Assembly (NCBI GenBank): GCA_016933745.1
Contig: JAFGAK010000107.1
Coordinates: 1 to 53,606, forward strand
Direction: 5' to 3'
Source of the DNA: Bacteroidales bacterium
GTDB taxonomy: Bacteria; Bacteroidota; Bacteroidia; Bacteroidales; UBA12170
Length of the DNA: 53,606 nucleotides
The notes below the pieces were generated by a model, which ran no database searches, was not told the DNA's origin, and saw only the letters and a list, made by a program, of their open reading frames with translations. A program made the translations under genes and the position numbers. Shown here one piece after another: positions 7,953 to 15,871 of this stretch; within the stretch, counting starts at the first letter, position 1; each line of letters opens with the position of its first letter.

Positions 7953-8921
7953 ATGGAAATTAACAAGATACTTATTATCGAAGATGAAAATGATTTAAGA
8001 AATGAAATAGTTGATATACTAAATTTTGAAAACTTCATTGTTTTTGATGCCGCTAATGGGAAAGAGGGGCTTAATATAGCCTTTAGTCAATTGCCTGATT
8101 TAATTATTTGTGATATTATGATGCCAGAGATGGACGGTATGGAAGTGCTTAAAAAAATAAGAAGCACACCCGAAACTATTTTAACTCCTTTTATTTTTAT
8201 TACTGCGCTGGCCGATCGGAATTTTTCGCGAAAAGGAATGGAAATGGGTGCTGATGATTATATCACCAAACCTTTTACAATAAAAGAATTGCGTGCCGCA
8301 ATTAAAGCAAGAGAAAAGCGTGAATACCGAATTCAAGATAAAATAAAACAAGGGATAGAATCCGTAAAGGCTTCTTTAGAACAACGTGCTGCAGAACTAG
8401 AAACTTTATTAAATAACAAACAGGATGCTGTCGATCTGTTAGAGCGAAAATCGGTTGATTTAGAAATGAAATTGAATTTTCAGAATTTTGAAAACAACAA
8501 TAATATACTGAAAACTTTTGAAGTTGTGAATATCATAAATCAACTCAAAAACTTAGTGGAAACAGAACTTGAAAAACCACAACTGTCATCTTCAGAAGAA
8601 TTACTTCTAGTGCAATTACGCAACGAAATAAAAAACCCTAACCTCTTAACTACAAATATTAATTTACTTCAGTTAAAATTTAATCAAACCAATCCTTTTT
8701 TTATAAATCAGTTATTAAAAGTCTACCCCCAGTTAACTCAAAATGACTTAACGCTATGTACTGCAATTATTTTAAACTTAAATACACAGCAAATTTCATC
8801 TCTCTTAAATATCGACTCATCCAGTGTACGGAAGAACAAATATCGTTTAAAAAAGAAAATGGGGCTAAATAAGGAAGACAAGCTGGGCGCAAAATTACAT
8901 GCATTAAATAATAATATTTAA
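7953..8921 (+). CDS. Response regulator with receiver and C-terminal LuxR-like HTH
   Basis: A 322-residue regulator. The receiver (about 1-120) has the acidic pair Glu10/Asp11, phospho-acceptor Asp54 in ICDIMMPEMDG, Thr84 in FITAL and Lys106 in ITKPF. A coiled-coil stretch (about 125-185) links it to a C-terminal DNA-binding region (about 255-310) of the form LTQNDLTLC, LNTQQISSLLNIDSSSVRKNKYRLKKKMGL. This is the Bacteroidota type of LuxR-like helix-turn-helix. It lies 6 bp after the PAS kinase, its probable phosphodonor. It is the only clear DNA-binding output in the sensory island. Confidence 0.9.
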   Translation: MEINKILIIEDENDLRNEIVDILNFENFIVFDAANGKEGLNIAFSQLPDLIICDIMMPEMDGMEVLKKIRSTPETILTPFIFITALADRNFSRKGMEMGADDYITKPFTIKELRAAIKAREKREYRIQDKIKQGIESVKASLEQRAAELETLLNNKQDAVDLLERKSVDLEMKLNFQNFENNNNILKTFEVVNIINQLKNLVETELEKPQLSSSEELLLVQLRNEIKNPNLLTTNINLLQLKFNQTNPFFINQLLKVYPQLTQNDLTLCTAIILNLNTQQISSLLNIDSSSVRKNKYRLKKKMGLNKEDKLGAKLHALNNNI

Positions 8922-9162
8922 GCATTTTATCTGGTTGGTTTAAATAGTTAAATGCGTAATTATTCTTCTAATGCTCTGGTTTCTGAAACTTCCTTTTAGA
9001 AAGTTGAATAAAAATACTAATCGAAATAAACGACACAATTCACTTTGTATGAATTAGCCTTATTTGAAGCAATAAGCATAAGACACAATATGGACATTAC
9101 AAATTTGGCTTAAATTTTATATAAAACTATTTTTCTTTTTTTCATACTAAAATCTTTTTTGA

Positions 9163-9177
9163 GTCCACATATTGCCC
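9163..9177. promoter_or_regulatory. Candidate operator, copy 1 (GTCCACATATTGCCC)
   Basis: An exact 15-bp match to 11244-11258. It is centred about 43 bp upstream of the -7 box at 9213, a typical place for an activator site. Its reverse-complement half GGGCAATAT also occurs at 9800-9808, before the receiver-kinase gene. The regulator at 7953 is the obvious candidate to bind it (inference). Confidence 0.35.
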
Positions 9178-9212
9178 TCGTAATGAGCATCCTATTTCGA
9201 AAATAACGGGCG

Positions 9213-9220
9213 TATATTTG
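9213..9220 (+). promoter_or_regulatory. -7 box upstream of the pseudo-receiver gene
   Basis: TATATTTG matches TAnnTTTG and lies 116 bp before the ATG at 9337, leaving a leader of about 110 nt. Confidence 0.5.
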
Positions 9221-9336
9221 TTTTTTGGATTTCAAATATTAACTACATTACACATATACAACTATACTCCTCTATTCTAAAAGAAGTCTTCAAGTAAAAT
9301 TAAGTTAAAATAATTAATCTTAACTATCAATTCAAT

Positions 9337-9792
9337 ATGGAACTCACAAAGGAACACAAGCAAAAAACATCTAATTTCAGAAAAAAGTTATCTTTTCAGA
9401 AAAAAAAATTGATTTTACTCATTGAAAAGGATGAATATAAACAAAAAACAATGCAAAAACACCTTCAAATAGAAGGCTTCAATGTATTCTCAGAAATATC
9501 AGGAAGCAAAGCCATTGAAATAATTAACGCACTGCTTCCTGATATTGTACTGTGTAATGAAAAAACGAAAGAATTAAGTGGTTACGATATTTATAACAGC
9601 ATTCAAAAAGAATCAAGAACAAAAAATATCCCATTCATTTTTTTATCTGACTTTAATTTATTTAACACGCCGTCAGATAAGTTAGTTGATGATCAGCAAA
9701 TCCATTTGAAATATCCCAGTTTAGTTTTTCATATTAATAAGCGTTTAAGCCAAGCCGGTTTATATAAAAAGAAAGACTATTATTTTACATAA
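9337..9792 (+). CDS. Degenerate stand-alone receiver (pseudo-receiver) protein
   Basis: A 151-residue protein: a Lys-rich N-terminal tail (about 1-23) and one receiver fold (about 24-140). The pattern LILLIEKDEY, LPDIVLCNEKTKELSG, IPFIFLSDF and HLKYPS follows a receiver. The phospho-acceptor Asp is replaced by Asn74 (LCN instead of LCD), the conserved Thr by Ser104, and the Lys (Lys125) is kept. It should therefore not be phosphorylated in the normal way. It may act by protein contact, for example as a connector or competitor for the neighbouring kinases (inference). It has its own promoter-like sequence and is followed by the receiver-kinase gene. Confidence 0.8.
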   Translation: MELTKEHKQKTSNFRKKLSFQKKKLILLIEKDEYKQKTMQKHLQIEGFNVFSEISGSKAIEIINALLPDIVLCNEKTKELSGYDIYNSIQKESRTKNIPFIFLSDFNLFNTPSDKLVDDQQIHLKYPSLVFHINKRLSQAGLYKKKDYYFT

Positions 9793-9799
9793 AATTTTT

Positions 9800-9808
9800 G
9801 GGCAATAT
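9800..9808. promoter_or_regulatory. Candidate operator half-site GGGCAATAT
   Basis: Nine bases identical to the reverse complement of the right part of the repeated 15-mer, located 74 bp before the receiver-kinase start. On its own it is weak; it gains weight from its position. Confidence 0.25.
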
Positions 9809-9881
9809 TATAATCCAATCTTAGTGTATTTTCACTTGTTTAACTAAATAAATGCTACAATCCCCCCATAATTAAAAATTT

Positions 9882-10970
9882 ATGAATACACCAAGAATAT
9901 TAGTAATTGATGATGAAAAGGAATTAAGGGAAGAAATTATAGACATTCTGCGTTTTGAAGGCTATGAAACCCTTGAGGCAAAAAATGGGAAAGAGGGAAT
10001 TGAAAAAGCAAAAAGACATCGTCCCGATTTAATATTATGTGATATATTAATGCCTATAATGGACGGCATTTCTGTTTATAAAAATCTAACAAAAGATATT
10101 TCTTTTCTTTTTACACCCTTTATCTTTCTAACCGCTCTAGCTGAAAAAGAAAAAATTCGTGAAGGGATGATTTTAGGTGTAGATGACTATATTACAAAAC
10201 CATTCCAGAAAGAAAAATTATTGGAGGCAATAAAAATACGTTTACAAAAGTCTAACCATTTCATTCAAGAAACTTCAAAGAAGAATGATCAACTTAGAAA
10301 CAACATTCTTAAACATTTGCCACATGAACTTAGGACGCCACTGAACGGTATTGTAGCTTTTGGCCCCACACTAAAAGATTATTCTGATACGCTTACTCCG
10401 AATGAATTAAAAGAAATCGGCTCTATTTTAGAATTGAGTGGCAATAGATTAATACATATTATTGAGAAATACATCTTTTACCTTCAATTATTGGCAAGGC
10501 CCGAAAAAGAGTATACAGGACCTCTTTTAACCCAAATTCCAGATACGGTCTCCTGCGTTGCAAACGCAATAGCCAAGAAAAACGAAAGATCAGATGATCT
10601 TGTATTAAGAATTAAAGATGCTTATGCAAAAATAGAATTTGAAGAGTTTAATATACTATTGAAAGAACTTATTGAAAATGCATTTAACTTTTCAGAAAAA
10701 GGCACTCCTGTCACGATAGAAGGAGAGCTAGATAGAAATCTTTACCTTTTTTCTATTTCCGACGAAGGCGTAGGCTTTCCAAAAGAGGAGGTAAATTCTA
10801 TAGAGGCCTTTATGCAGTTTAATCGTACAGAGCAAGAACAACAAGGACTTGGACTAGGCTTAGCTACTGTAAAGAAAATTGTTGAATCGCATAGTGGCCG
10901 TTTGGTTATAGATACGACAGTTGAAAAAGGCACACATATTATAGTAAGTATTCCAGCAAATAAAGCTTAA
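9882..10970 (+). CDS. Receiver-histidine kinase hybrid (REC-HisKA-HATPase)
   Basis: A 362-residue soluble hybrid with the receiver at the N-terminus. Receiver residues are Asp10/Asp11, Asp54 (LCDILMPIMDG), Thr84 and Lys106, all intact. HisKA follows with LPHELRTPLNG (His148), then an HATPase domain with LIENAFNFSEKG, SDEGVGFP and GLGLGLATVKKIVESH. There is no sensor domain, so input probably arrives by phosphorylation of its own receiver. That makes it a middle step in a phosphorelay, or a kinase gated by another kinase (inference). The receiver closely resembles that of the regulator at 7953. The likely donors are the PAS kinases at 5544 and 11336. Confidence 0.92.
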   Translation: MNTPRILVIDDEKELREEIIDILRFEGYETLEAKNGKEGIEKAKRHRPDLILCDILMPIMDGISVYKNLTKDISFLFTPFIFLTALAEKEKIREGMILGVDDYITKPFQKEKLLEAIKIRLQKSNHFIQETSKKNDQLRNNILKHLPHELRTPLNGIVAFGPTLKDYSDTLTPNELKEIGSILELSGNRLIHIIEKYIFYLQLLARPEKEYTGPLLTQIPDTVSCVANAIAKKNERSDDLVLRIKDAYAKIEFEEFNILLKELIENAFNFSEKGTPVTIEGELDRNLYLFSISDEGVGFPKEEVNSIEAFMQFNRTEQEQQGLGLGLATVKKIVESHSGRLVIDTTVEKGTHIIVSIPANKA

Positions 10971-11335
10971 AAAGTACAAGGATAAAGTTTAAAACAAGAA
11001 ACTAGAACCCTTTCAACAATTTACTAATAACCCTAAAACACAAAAACGCGCTAGATTAATCATGCAATCTAAAGCAAAACGATAATATCATAGATTAATT
11101 TGGTCGGCATATTCCACAATCTATTATTTCTTGCGGTAAGATTTCCTTTTTTACAGAAATAGTTATTAAAAAAAGCGATTTGATAATTGGGACCTCATCG
11201 ATGAATCAAAAAAAATCATTTTTTATAACTTATCCTCCTTTTTGTCCACATATTGCCCACATAAAATACGAATCAAAGTTTAATTGTGTTGCCAATAGAA
11301 GTCAAACTTTTATAAACTTTACGAATTCTTACAAC
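10971..11335. other. 365-bp region before the second PAS kinase
   Basis: No gene visible. An open frame runs from a TTG at 11180 into the kinase, but the repeated 15-mer at 11244-11258 lies inside that extension, which favours a regulatory role and the downstream ATG at 11336. A small inverted repeat (TAGATT, 8 bp, AATCTA) sits near 11051-11070. No TAnnTTTG match is clear. Confidence 0.5.
11244..11258. promoter_or_regulatory. Candidate operator, copy 2 (GTCCACATATTGCCC)
   Basis: Identical to 9163-9177. Similarity extends to a preceding CTTTTT(T)G run and a following TAA-rich tail. It lies 78 bp before the chosen start of the second PAS kinase. Confidence 0.35.
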
Positions 11336-13753
11336 ATGAGCAAACAAAATGATGTTCCTTATTATAAAACACAATATCCTATGAATTTGGATCAAAGTAT
11401 ATCACCAGCACAAAATCATGCCATAACGTTAGAATCTTTAGGCGATATGGCTTTTATACTTGATATGGAAGGTAAAATTATTTATGTAAATGACGCCGTT
11501 ATTCATGTACTAAAATATCCTTATAGAAATCTCATAAACAAGCACATAATAGAAATACACCCTCCCGAGTATCAGTCTAAAGCCTCAGAATTAATCAAAC
11601 TCATGTTAGAAGATAAGGAGCGTTATTGCAGATATCCATTAATCTCGAATGATGGGACTTATATTCCAGTGGAAACCACTGTTTTTAAAACCACTTGGTA
11701 TGGAAAAGATGTGTTGATAGGAATTAGCAGAAATATGGCTGTAGTAAAAAAAGTTTTCAAACAATCCTCAGCAGGCATTGAACTATTTAATCCACAGCTA
11801 TTTATATACAATTTAGAAACAGAAAGATTTGTAGGAATAACCGATACTGCACTAAAATTATTGGGATTTACAAAAATGGACTTTCTCTACCAATCGATAA
11901 ATGATATAGACATTTTTCATATTCCAAGTCAGATTAATCAACTGCGCGAAATGATTAATATAAAACTAAGTATAAAAGACTTTGATCTGTTTGTGAATAG
12001 TAAGCAAGGCCTTGTTTTTCATTTGATTGTGGATATAAACCCATTCGATATAAATAAACAACCGTATTTATTTGTTACAATTAATCAAATTGAACGATAC
12101 GGAAATAAGGAAGCGAAAATACAGCATCAAATGCTGCAACAAAGACTATTGGCAAACGTTTCCCAAGAATTAAACAATCCAAATTTTTACGATCGTTTAG
12201 GCATAATACTGAAATGGATTGGTGAACATACGAACGTTAGTCGCACTTATATTTTTGAAGATAACAAAACTGGTACTCATACAAACAATACATTTGAATG
12301 GTGTAATTACGGAATAGAATCTGTAATAAATGATTTGCAAGAAATTCCGTACAAAATAATACCTTCTTGGAAAAATATGCTACTAAATGAAGGGAGAGTT
12401 TTTTCAACAGACATTTATACTTTACCAGAAGACCTGCTTGCAATATTAGAACCACAAAATATTAAATCCATATTGGTATATCCTCTTTATAATCAGAAAG
12501 ATTTTTATGGCTTTGTAGGGTTTGATGAGTGCGCTAGAAACAAAGTATGGGAAACAGACGAAGTAGAGCTTTTAAGGTTGTTATCGCATATTATTTCCAA
12601 CGCATTTGAGCGTCGACAAATGCTAAATACTATTTTGGAAAACGAAACACGTTTAAAACTTGCAATTGGGAATGCAAGAGAAGGCGTTTGGGAATTAAAT
12701 ATACAAACAAGGAAAATGGTTTTTGATGATGATTGGCGTTCTAATCTTGGCTATGAACCAGGAGAAATTAAAGATAATTTTGACGGCTATTTAGCGTTGA
12801 TTCATCCGGAAGATCATATCTTGATTCAAAACCAATTAGAAGAACATGTATTAGGGAAAACAAGTTATTTTGATTGTACTTGTAGAATGATTACAAAAAC
12901 AGGCTCTATTCGCTGGGTGCAAAATAAAGGAAAGCTCGTTACGTTTGAGAAAGATAAAAAAACGCAACGTATAGTAGGCAAATTTAACGATTTAACCCAA
13001 TTTAAATTGGCAGAAGAAAGTTTAATACAAACAATTCATAGAGAAAAAGAACTCAACGATCTAAAGTCGCGATTTGTTTCAAACGCTTCGCATGAGTTCA
13101 GAACACCGCTTGCAAACATCCTAATTACCAGCGATTCGCTAGATGAATTTTGGAGTAAAATGAGCGAAGATCAAATAAAACTTCGAATTCAAAAAATCAA
13201 ACAACAAGTGATACATCTAACAGGTATTGTTGAAAATGTTTTGCAAATTTCTCAAGCCCAACAAGGAAAAATGAAATTTAATCCACAAAATATTGATATA
13301 GTAAAGCTGCTTAAAATCATTATAGGAGAATTCAAAGAAATTGCAAAAGAAAATACAGTCATTGAGATAATAAAAAATATCGACAACTGTGAAATATATG
13401 CAGATCCCGAGCATATTCGCCAAATATTAAATAATTTGCTTTCTAATTCGATTAAATACAGTATTAAAGATCCAAAAATAGAATGCCACCTTATTAAAAA
13501 AGAAGAACTATTAACAATTCTTGTTCGAGATAATGGCATAGGTATTCCCAAAAATGATCAACAGTATCTATTTACGCCGTTTTTCAGAGCCTCAAACACA
13601 ATTGAATATACAGGAAACGGGTTAGGATTAAGTATCGTTAATGAATCGGTAAAACTTCATGGTGGCAAAGTGAAAATTTATAGTAATGTTGGTGAAGGAA
13701 CAACAATTAGTATCTCAATCCCACTCACAAAGAGTCAAATTATTCCTTCATAA
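11336..13753 (+). CDS. PAS/GAF sensor histidine kinase
   Basis: Encodes 805 residues from the ATG at 11336. The frame is open from a TTG at 11180, but the extra 52 residues lack domain character and cover a likely operator. No membrane segment. Domains: PAS (about 25-140, ILDMEGKIIYVND), a second PAS-like region (about 145-260), GAF (about 275-430, ILVYPLYNQKDFYGFVGFDE), PAS/PAC (about 440-555, HPEDH), HisKA with SNASHEFRTPLAN (His586), and HATPase with NNLLSNSIKYS, RDNGIGIP and GNGLGLSIV. From the last PAS to the end it is collinear with the kinase at 5544, so the two are probably duplicates with different sensory ends. No regulator follows it; it may feed the regulator at 7953 or the hybrid at 9882 (inference). 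Confidence 0.92.
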   Translation: MSKQNDVPYYKTQYPMNLDQSISPAQNHAITLESLGDMAFILDMEGKIIYVNDAVIHVLKYPYRNLINKHIIEIHPPEYQSKASELIKLMLEDKERYCRYPLISNDGTYIPVETTVFKTTWYGKDVLIGISRNMAVVKKVFKQSSAGIELFNPQLFIYNLETERFVGITDTALKLLGFTKMDFLYQSINDIDIFHIPSQINQLREMINIKLSIKDFDLFVNSKQGLVFHLIVDINPFDINKQPYLFVTINQIERYGNKEAKIQHQMLQQRLLANVSQELNNPNFYDRLGIILKWIGEHTNVSRTYIFEDNKTGTHTNNTFEWCNYGIESVINDLQEIPYKIIPSWKNMLLNEGRVFSTDIYTLPEDLLAILEPQNIKSILVYPLYNQKDFYGFVGFDECARNKVWETDEVELLRLLSHIISNAFERRQMLNTILENETRLKLAIGNAREGVWELNIQTRKMVFDDDWRSNLGYEPGEIKDNFDGYLALIHPEDHILIQNQLEEHVLGKTSYFDCTCRMITKTGSIRWVQNKGKLVTFEKDKKTQRIVGKFNDLTQFKLAEESLIQTIHREKELNDLKSRFVSNASHEFRTPLANILITSDSLDEFWSKMSEDQIKLRIQKIKQQVIHLTGIVENVLQISQAQQGKMKFNPQNIDIVKLLKIIIGEFKEIAKENTVIEIIKNIDNCEIYADPEHIRQILNNLLSNSIKYSIKDPKIECHLIKKEELLTILVRDNGIGIPKNDQQYLFTPFFRASNTIEYTGNGLGLSIVNESVKLHGGKVKIYSNVGEGTTISISIPLTKSQIIPS

Positions 13754-14058
13754 GGAACGAAAACTATTAATTTCCTACAAAAATAATTTGTAACACTTTA
13801 ATAGACATGTGGTGGGAGTATAATTTTATTCTTTTTAGACAACGTTTTCTTTTAATAATCTATTTTTTTAATAAGTAAATATATGCCTTAGTTCCATCAA
13901 ATAGGACTTCTGGTTGCAACTTTTGATCGTTCGGGGTACTTTTTTAAACTCGATACGCTTAGTTTATAATTACAACCATTAAGTTTTGTTTATTTCCTTT
14001 TTTTGTAACCGCCAATTAATTAATTTAACGCATTATTTATCCGTAAAGAAACCCAAGC
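13754..14058. other. 305-bp intergenic region before psuK
   Basis: AT-rich. I see no gene, terminator or convincing promoter box. Confidence 0.4.
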
Positions 14059-14970
14059 ATGTCAAAGGTCTTAGTAATCGGCGCACAGAACATTGATATT
14101 TTTGCAAATTCAGATCATGCCTATACTTATCAGGATTCCAATCCCGTAAAGATCCATATCGCTTTTGGTGGAGTGGGAAGAAATATTGCCGAAAACCTTA
14201 GTCGCTTAGAAAACGAAGTTCATTTTTTGACTGTTTTTGGAGATGACGTTTTTTCTGTCGCCGCGAAGGATAGTCTAGAAAAGTTAGGGATAAACATTTC
14301 CAGTTCGCTTTTTCTTAATAATCAATCGAACAGCGTTTATCTAGCTATCATGGATCAGAAAAATGATTTATTGTTGGGATTAAATGATATGGACATTACC
14401 AAAGAGATGAATATTTCTTTTCTTAAAACCAAAGAGGAATACATTCGTGAATTTGATTTTATCATCATCGATACCAATTTAGAAACGGAAGCCCTGCACT
14501 ATCTTTTAATTACTCATCACGATAAAACTATTATTATGGAAGGAGTAAGTACCAAGAAGGTGAAAAAATTGGAAGAGCATTTAGATCAAATCTCGATTCT
14601 CAAATTAAATCAAATCGAATTAAGCACCCTATCAACAGAAATCGAAACAGAAAAACAATTAGCAGACCTTCATCATAAAGGAGCAAAAACCCTTTTAATC
14701 ACCAATAAAGACCAAGATATTATTTTAAGTAAGAACTCTATTTTGCTAAAAAAACCCGTACTTGCTATTGAGCGAATTGTCAACTCAACCGGAGCAGGTG
14801 ATGCTTTTTTAAGTGGATATGTGCACGGAATGCTTCATCATTTCACCGACGATCAAAAACTCGATTACGCCAATCGAGTTGCTCATATTACCTTAAAATC
14901 GAATAACTCCACTAGCGAACTATTAAACATCAAAGAAGTAGAAAACTATGAACAAATACATCGAATTTAA
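14059..14970 (+). CDS. psuK: Pseudouridine kinase (PfkB family)
   Basis: A 303-residue sugar kinase of PfkB/ribokinase type. The N-terminal region has the GGVGRNIAENLSRLE helix of the substrate-binding side. The C-terminal signature STGAGDAF carries the catalytic base Asp248 and the anion hole. Kinases of this group phosphorylate ribosides; the pseudouridine assignment rests on the 23-nt overlap with psuG, the next enzyme of the same pathway. PsuK makes pseudouridine 5'-phosphate in the cytoplasm. Length is normal for the family. Confidence 0.9.
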   Translation: MSKVLVIGAQNIDIFANSDHAYTYQDSNPVKIHIAFGGVGRNIAENLSRLENEVHFLTVFGDDVFSVAAKDSLEKLGINISSSLFLNNQSNSVYLAIMDQKNDLLLGLNDMDITKEMNISFLKTKEEYIREFDFIIIDTNLETEALHYLLITHHDKTIIMEGVSTKKVKKLEEHLDQISILKLNQIELSTLSTEIETEKQLADLHHKGAKTLLITNKDQDIILSKNSILLKKPVLAIERIVNSTGAGDAFLSGYVHGMLHHFTDDQKLDYANRVAHITLKSNNSTSELLNIKEVENYEQIHRI

Positions 14971-15868
14971 CGAAGAAGTTCTTCACGCCACAGAAAACGA
15001 AATCTCCATTGTAGCGTTAGAATCGACGATCATTTCGCATGGAATGCCTTACCCGAAAAACGTAGAAACAGCCATGCGTTGCGAAGCAATTGTACGCGAA
15101 AACGGAAGTGTTCCGGCAACTATTGCCATTCTAAACGGCAAGTTAAAAGTTGGACTTTCGAAAGATGAGTTAAACTATTTAGGAAAAACAGGAACTCAAA
15201 TTGTTAAAACTTCTAGAAGAGATATTGCTGTTAATGTTGCAAATAAAATTGATGGAGCAACTACGGTTTCTGCAACCATGTATATTGCAAGTTTGGCCGG
15301 CATAAAAGTTTTTGCAACCGGCGGAATTGGAGGCGTACACCGCGGAGCAGAAACCAGTTTTGATATTTCTGCCGATCTAGAAGAACTTGCAATCACCAAT
15401 GTGCTTGTGGTTTGTGCAGGTATCAAATCAATTTTGGATTTAGGCCTAACTATGGAATATTTAGAAACAAAAGGCGTTCCTGTAATTGGTTACCAAACAA
15501 AAAAATTGCCTGCATTTTACAGCAGAACCTCTGATTTTAACGTGAATTTCCAAATTGACACGCCCAAAGAAATTGCCAATGTGCTAAAAACGAAATTAGC
15601 ACTTTCGCTAAATGGTGGAATGTTAGTAACGAACCCGATTCCTGAAGAGTATTCGTTGGAGAACGAATTCATCAACAAAGCGATTGACCAAGCATTACTC
15701 GAAATGGATCAATTGGGAATTAAAGGCAAAGAACAAACACCCTATTTACTAGGAAAAGTAGTTGAACTTACTGATGGAAAATCCTTAGAATCGAATATTG
15801 CCTTGGTTTATAATAATTGTCAACTAGCAAGTAAAATTAGTGCCGAGTTGAATGCTTTAACTGATTAA
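14948..15868 (+). CDS. psuG: Pseudouridine-5'-phosphate glycosidase
   Basis: A 306-residue protein with the family hallmarks ALESTIISHGMPYP near the N-terminus, GTQIVKTSRRDI, and the glycine-rich FATGGIGGVHRGAE with the following SFDISADL. The enzyme splits the C-C glycosidic bond of pseudouridine 5'-phosphate to give uracil and ribose 5-phosphate. It overlaps psuK by 23 nt, indicating coupled translation. Full length for the family, no missing motif seen. Its stop lies only 3 bp from the stop of the convergent fucose-isomerase-like gene. Confidence 0.95.
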   Translation: MNKYIEFNEEVLHATENEISIVALESTIISHGMPYPKNVETAMRCEAIVRENGSVPATIAILNGKLKVGLSKDELNYLGKTGTQIVKTSRRDIAVNVANKIDGATTVSATMYIASLAGIKVFATGGIGGVHRGAETSFDISADLEELAITNVLVVCAGIKSILDLGLTMEYLETKGVPVIGYQTKKLPAFYSRTSDFNVNFQIDTPKEIANVLKTKLALSLNGGMLVTNPIPEEYSLENEFINKAIDQALLEMDQLGIKGKEQTPYLLGKVVELTDGKSLESNIALVYNNCQLASKISAELNALTD

Positions 15869-15871
15869 ATC

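Larger units (their letters stand above)
8922..9336. other. 415-bp intergenic region with promoter and repeated 15-mer
   Basis: No gene visible. It contains the 15-mer GTCCACATATTGCCC at 9163-9177, repeated exactly at 11244-11258, and a TATATTTG -7 box at 9213-9220. I see no terminator after the response regulator gene. Confidence 0.55.
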
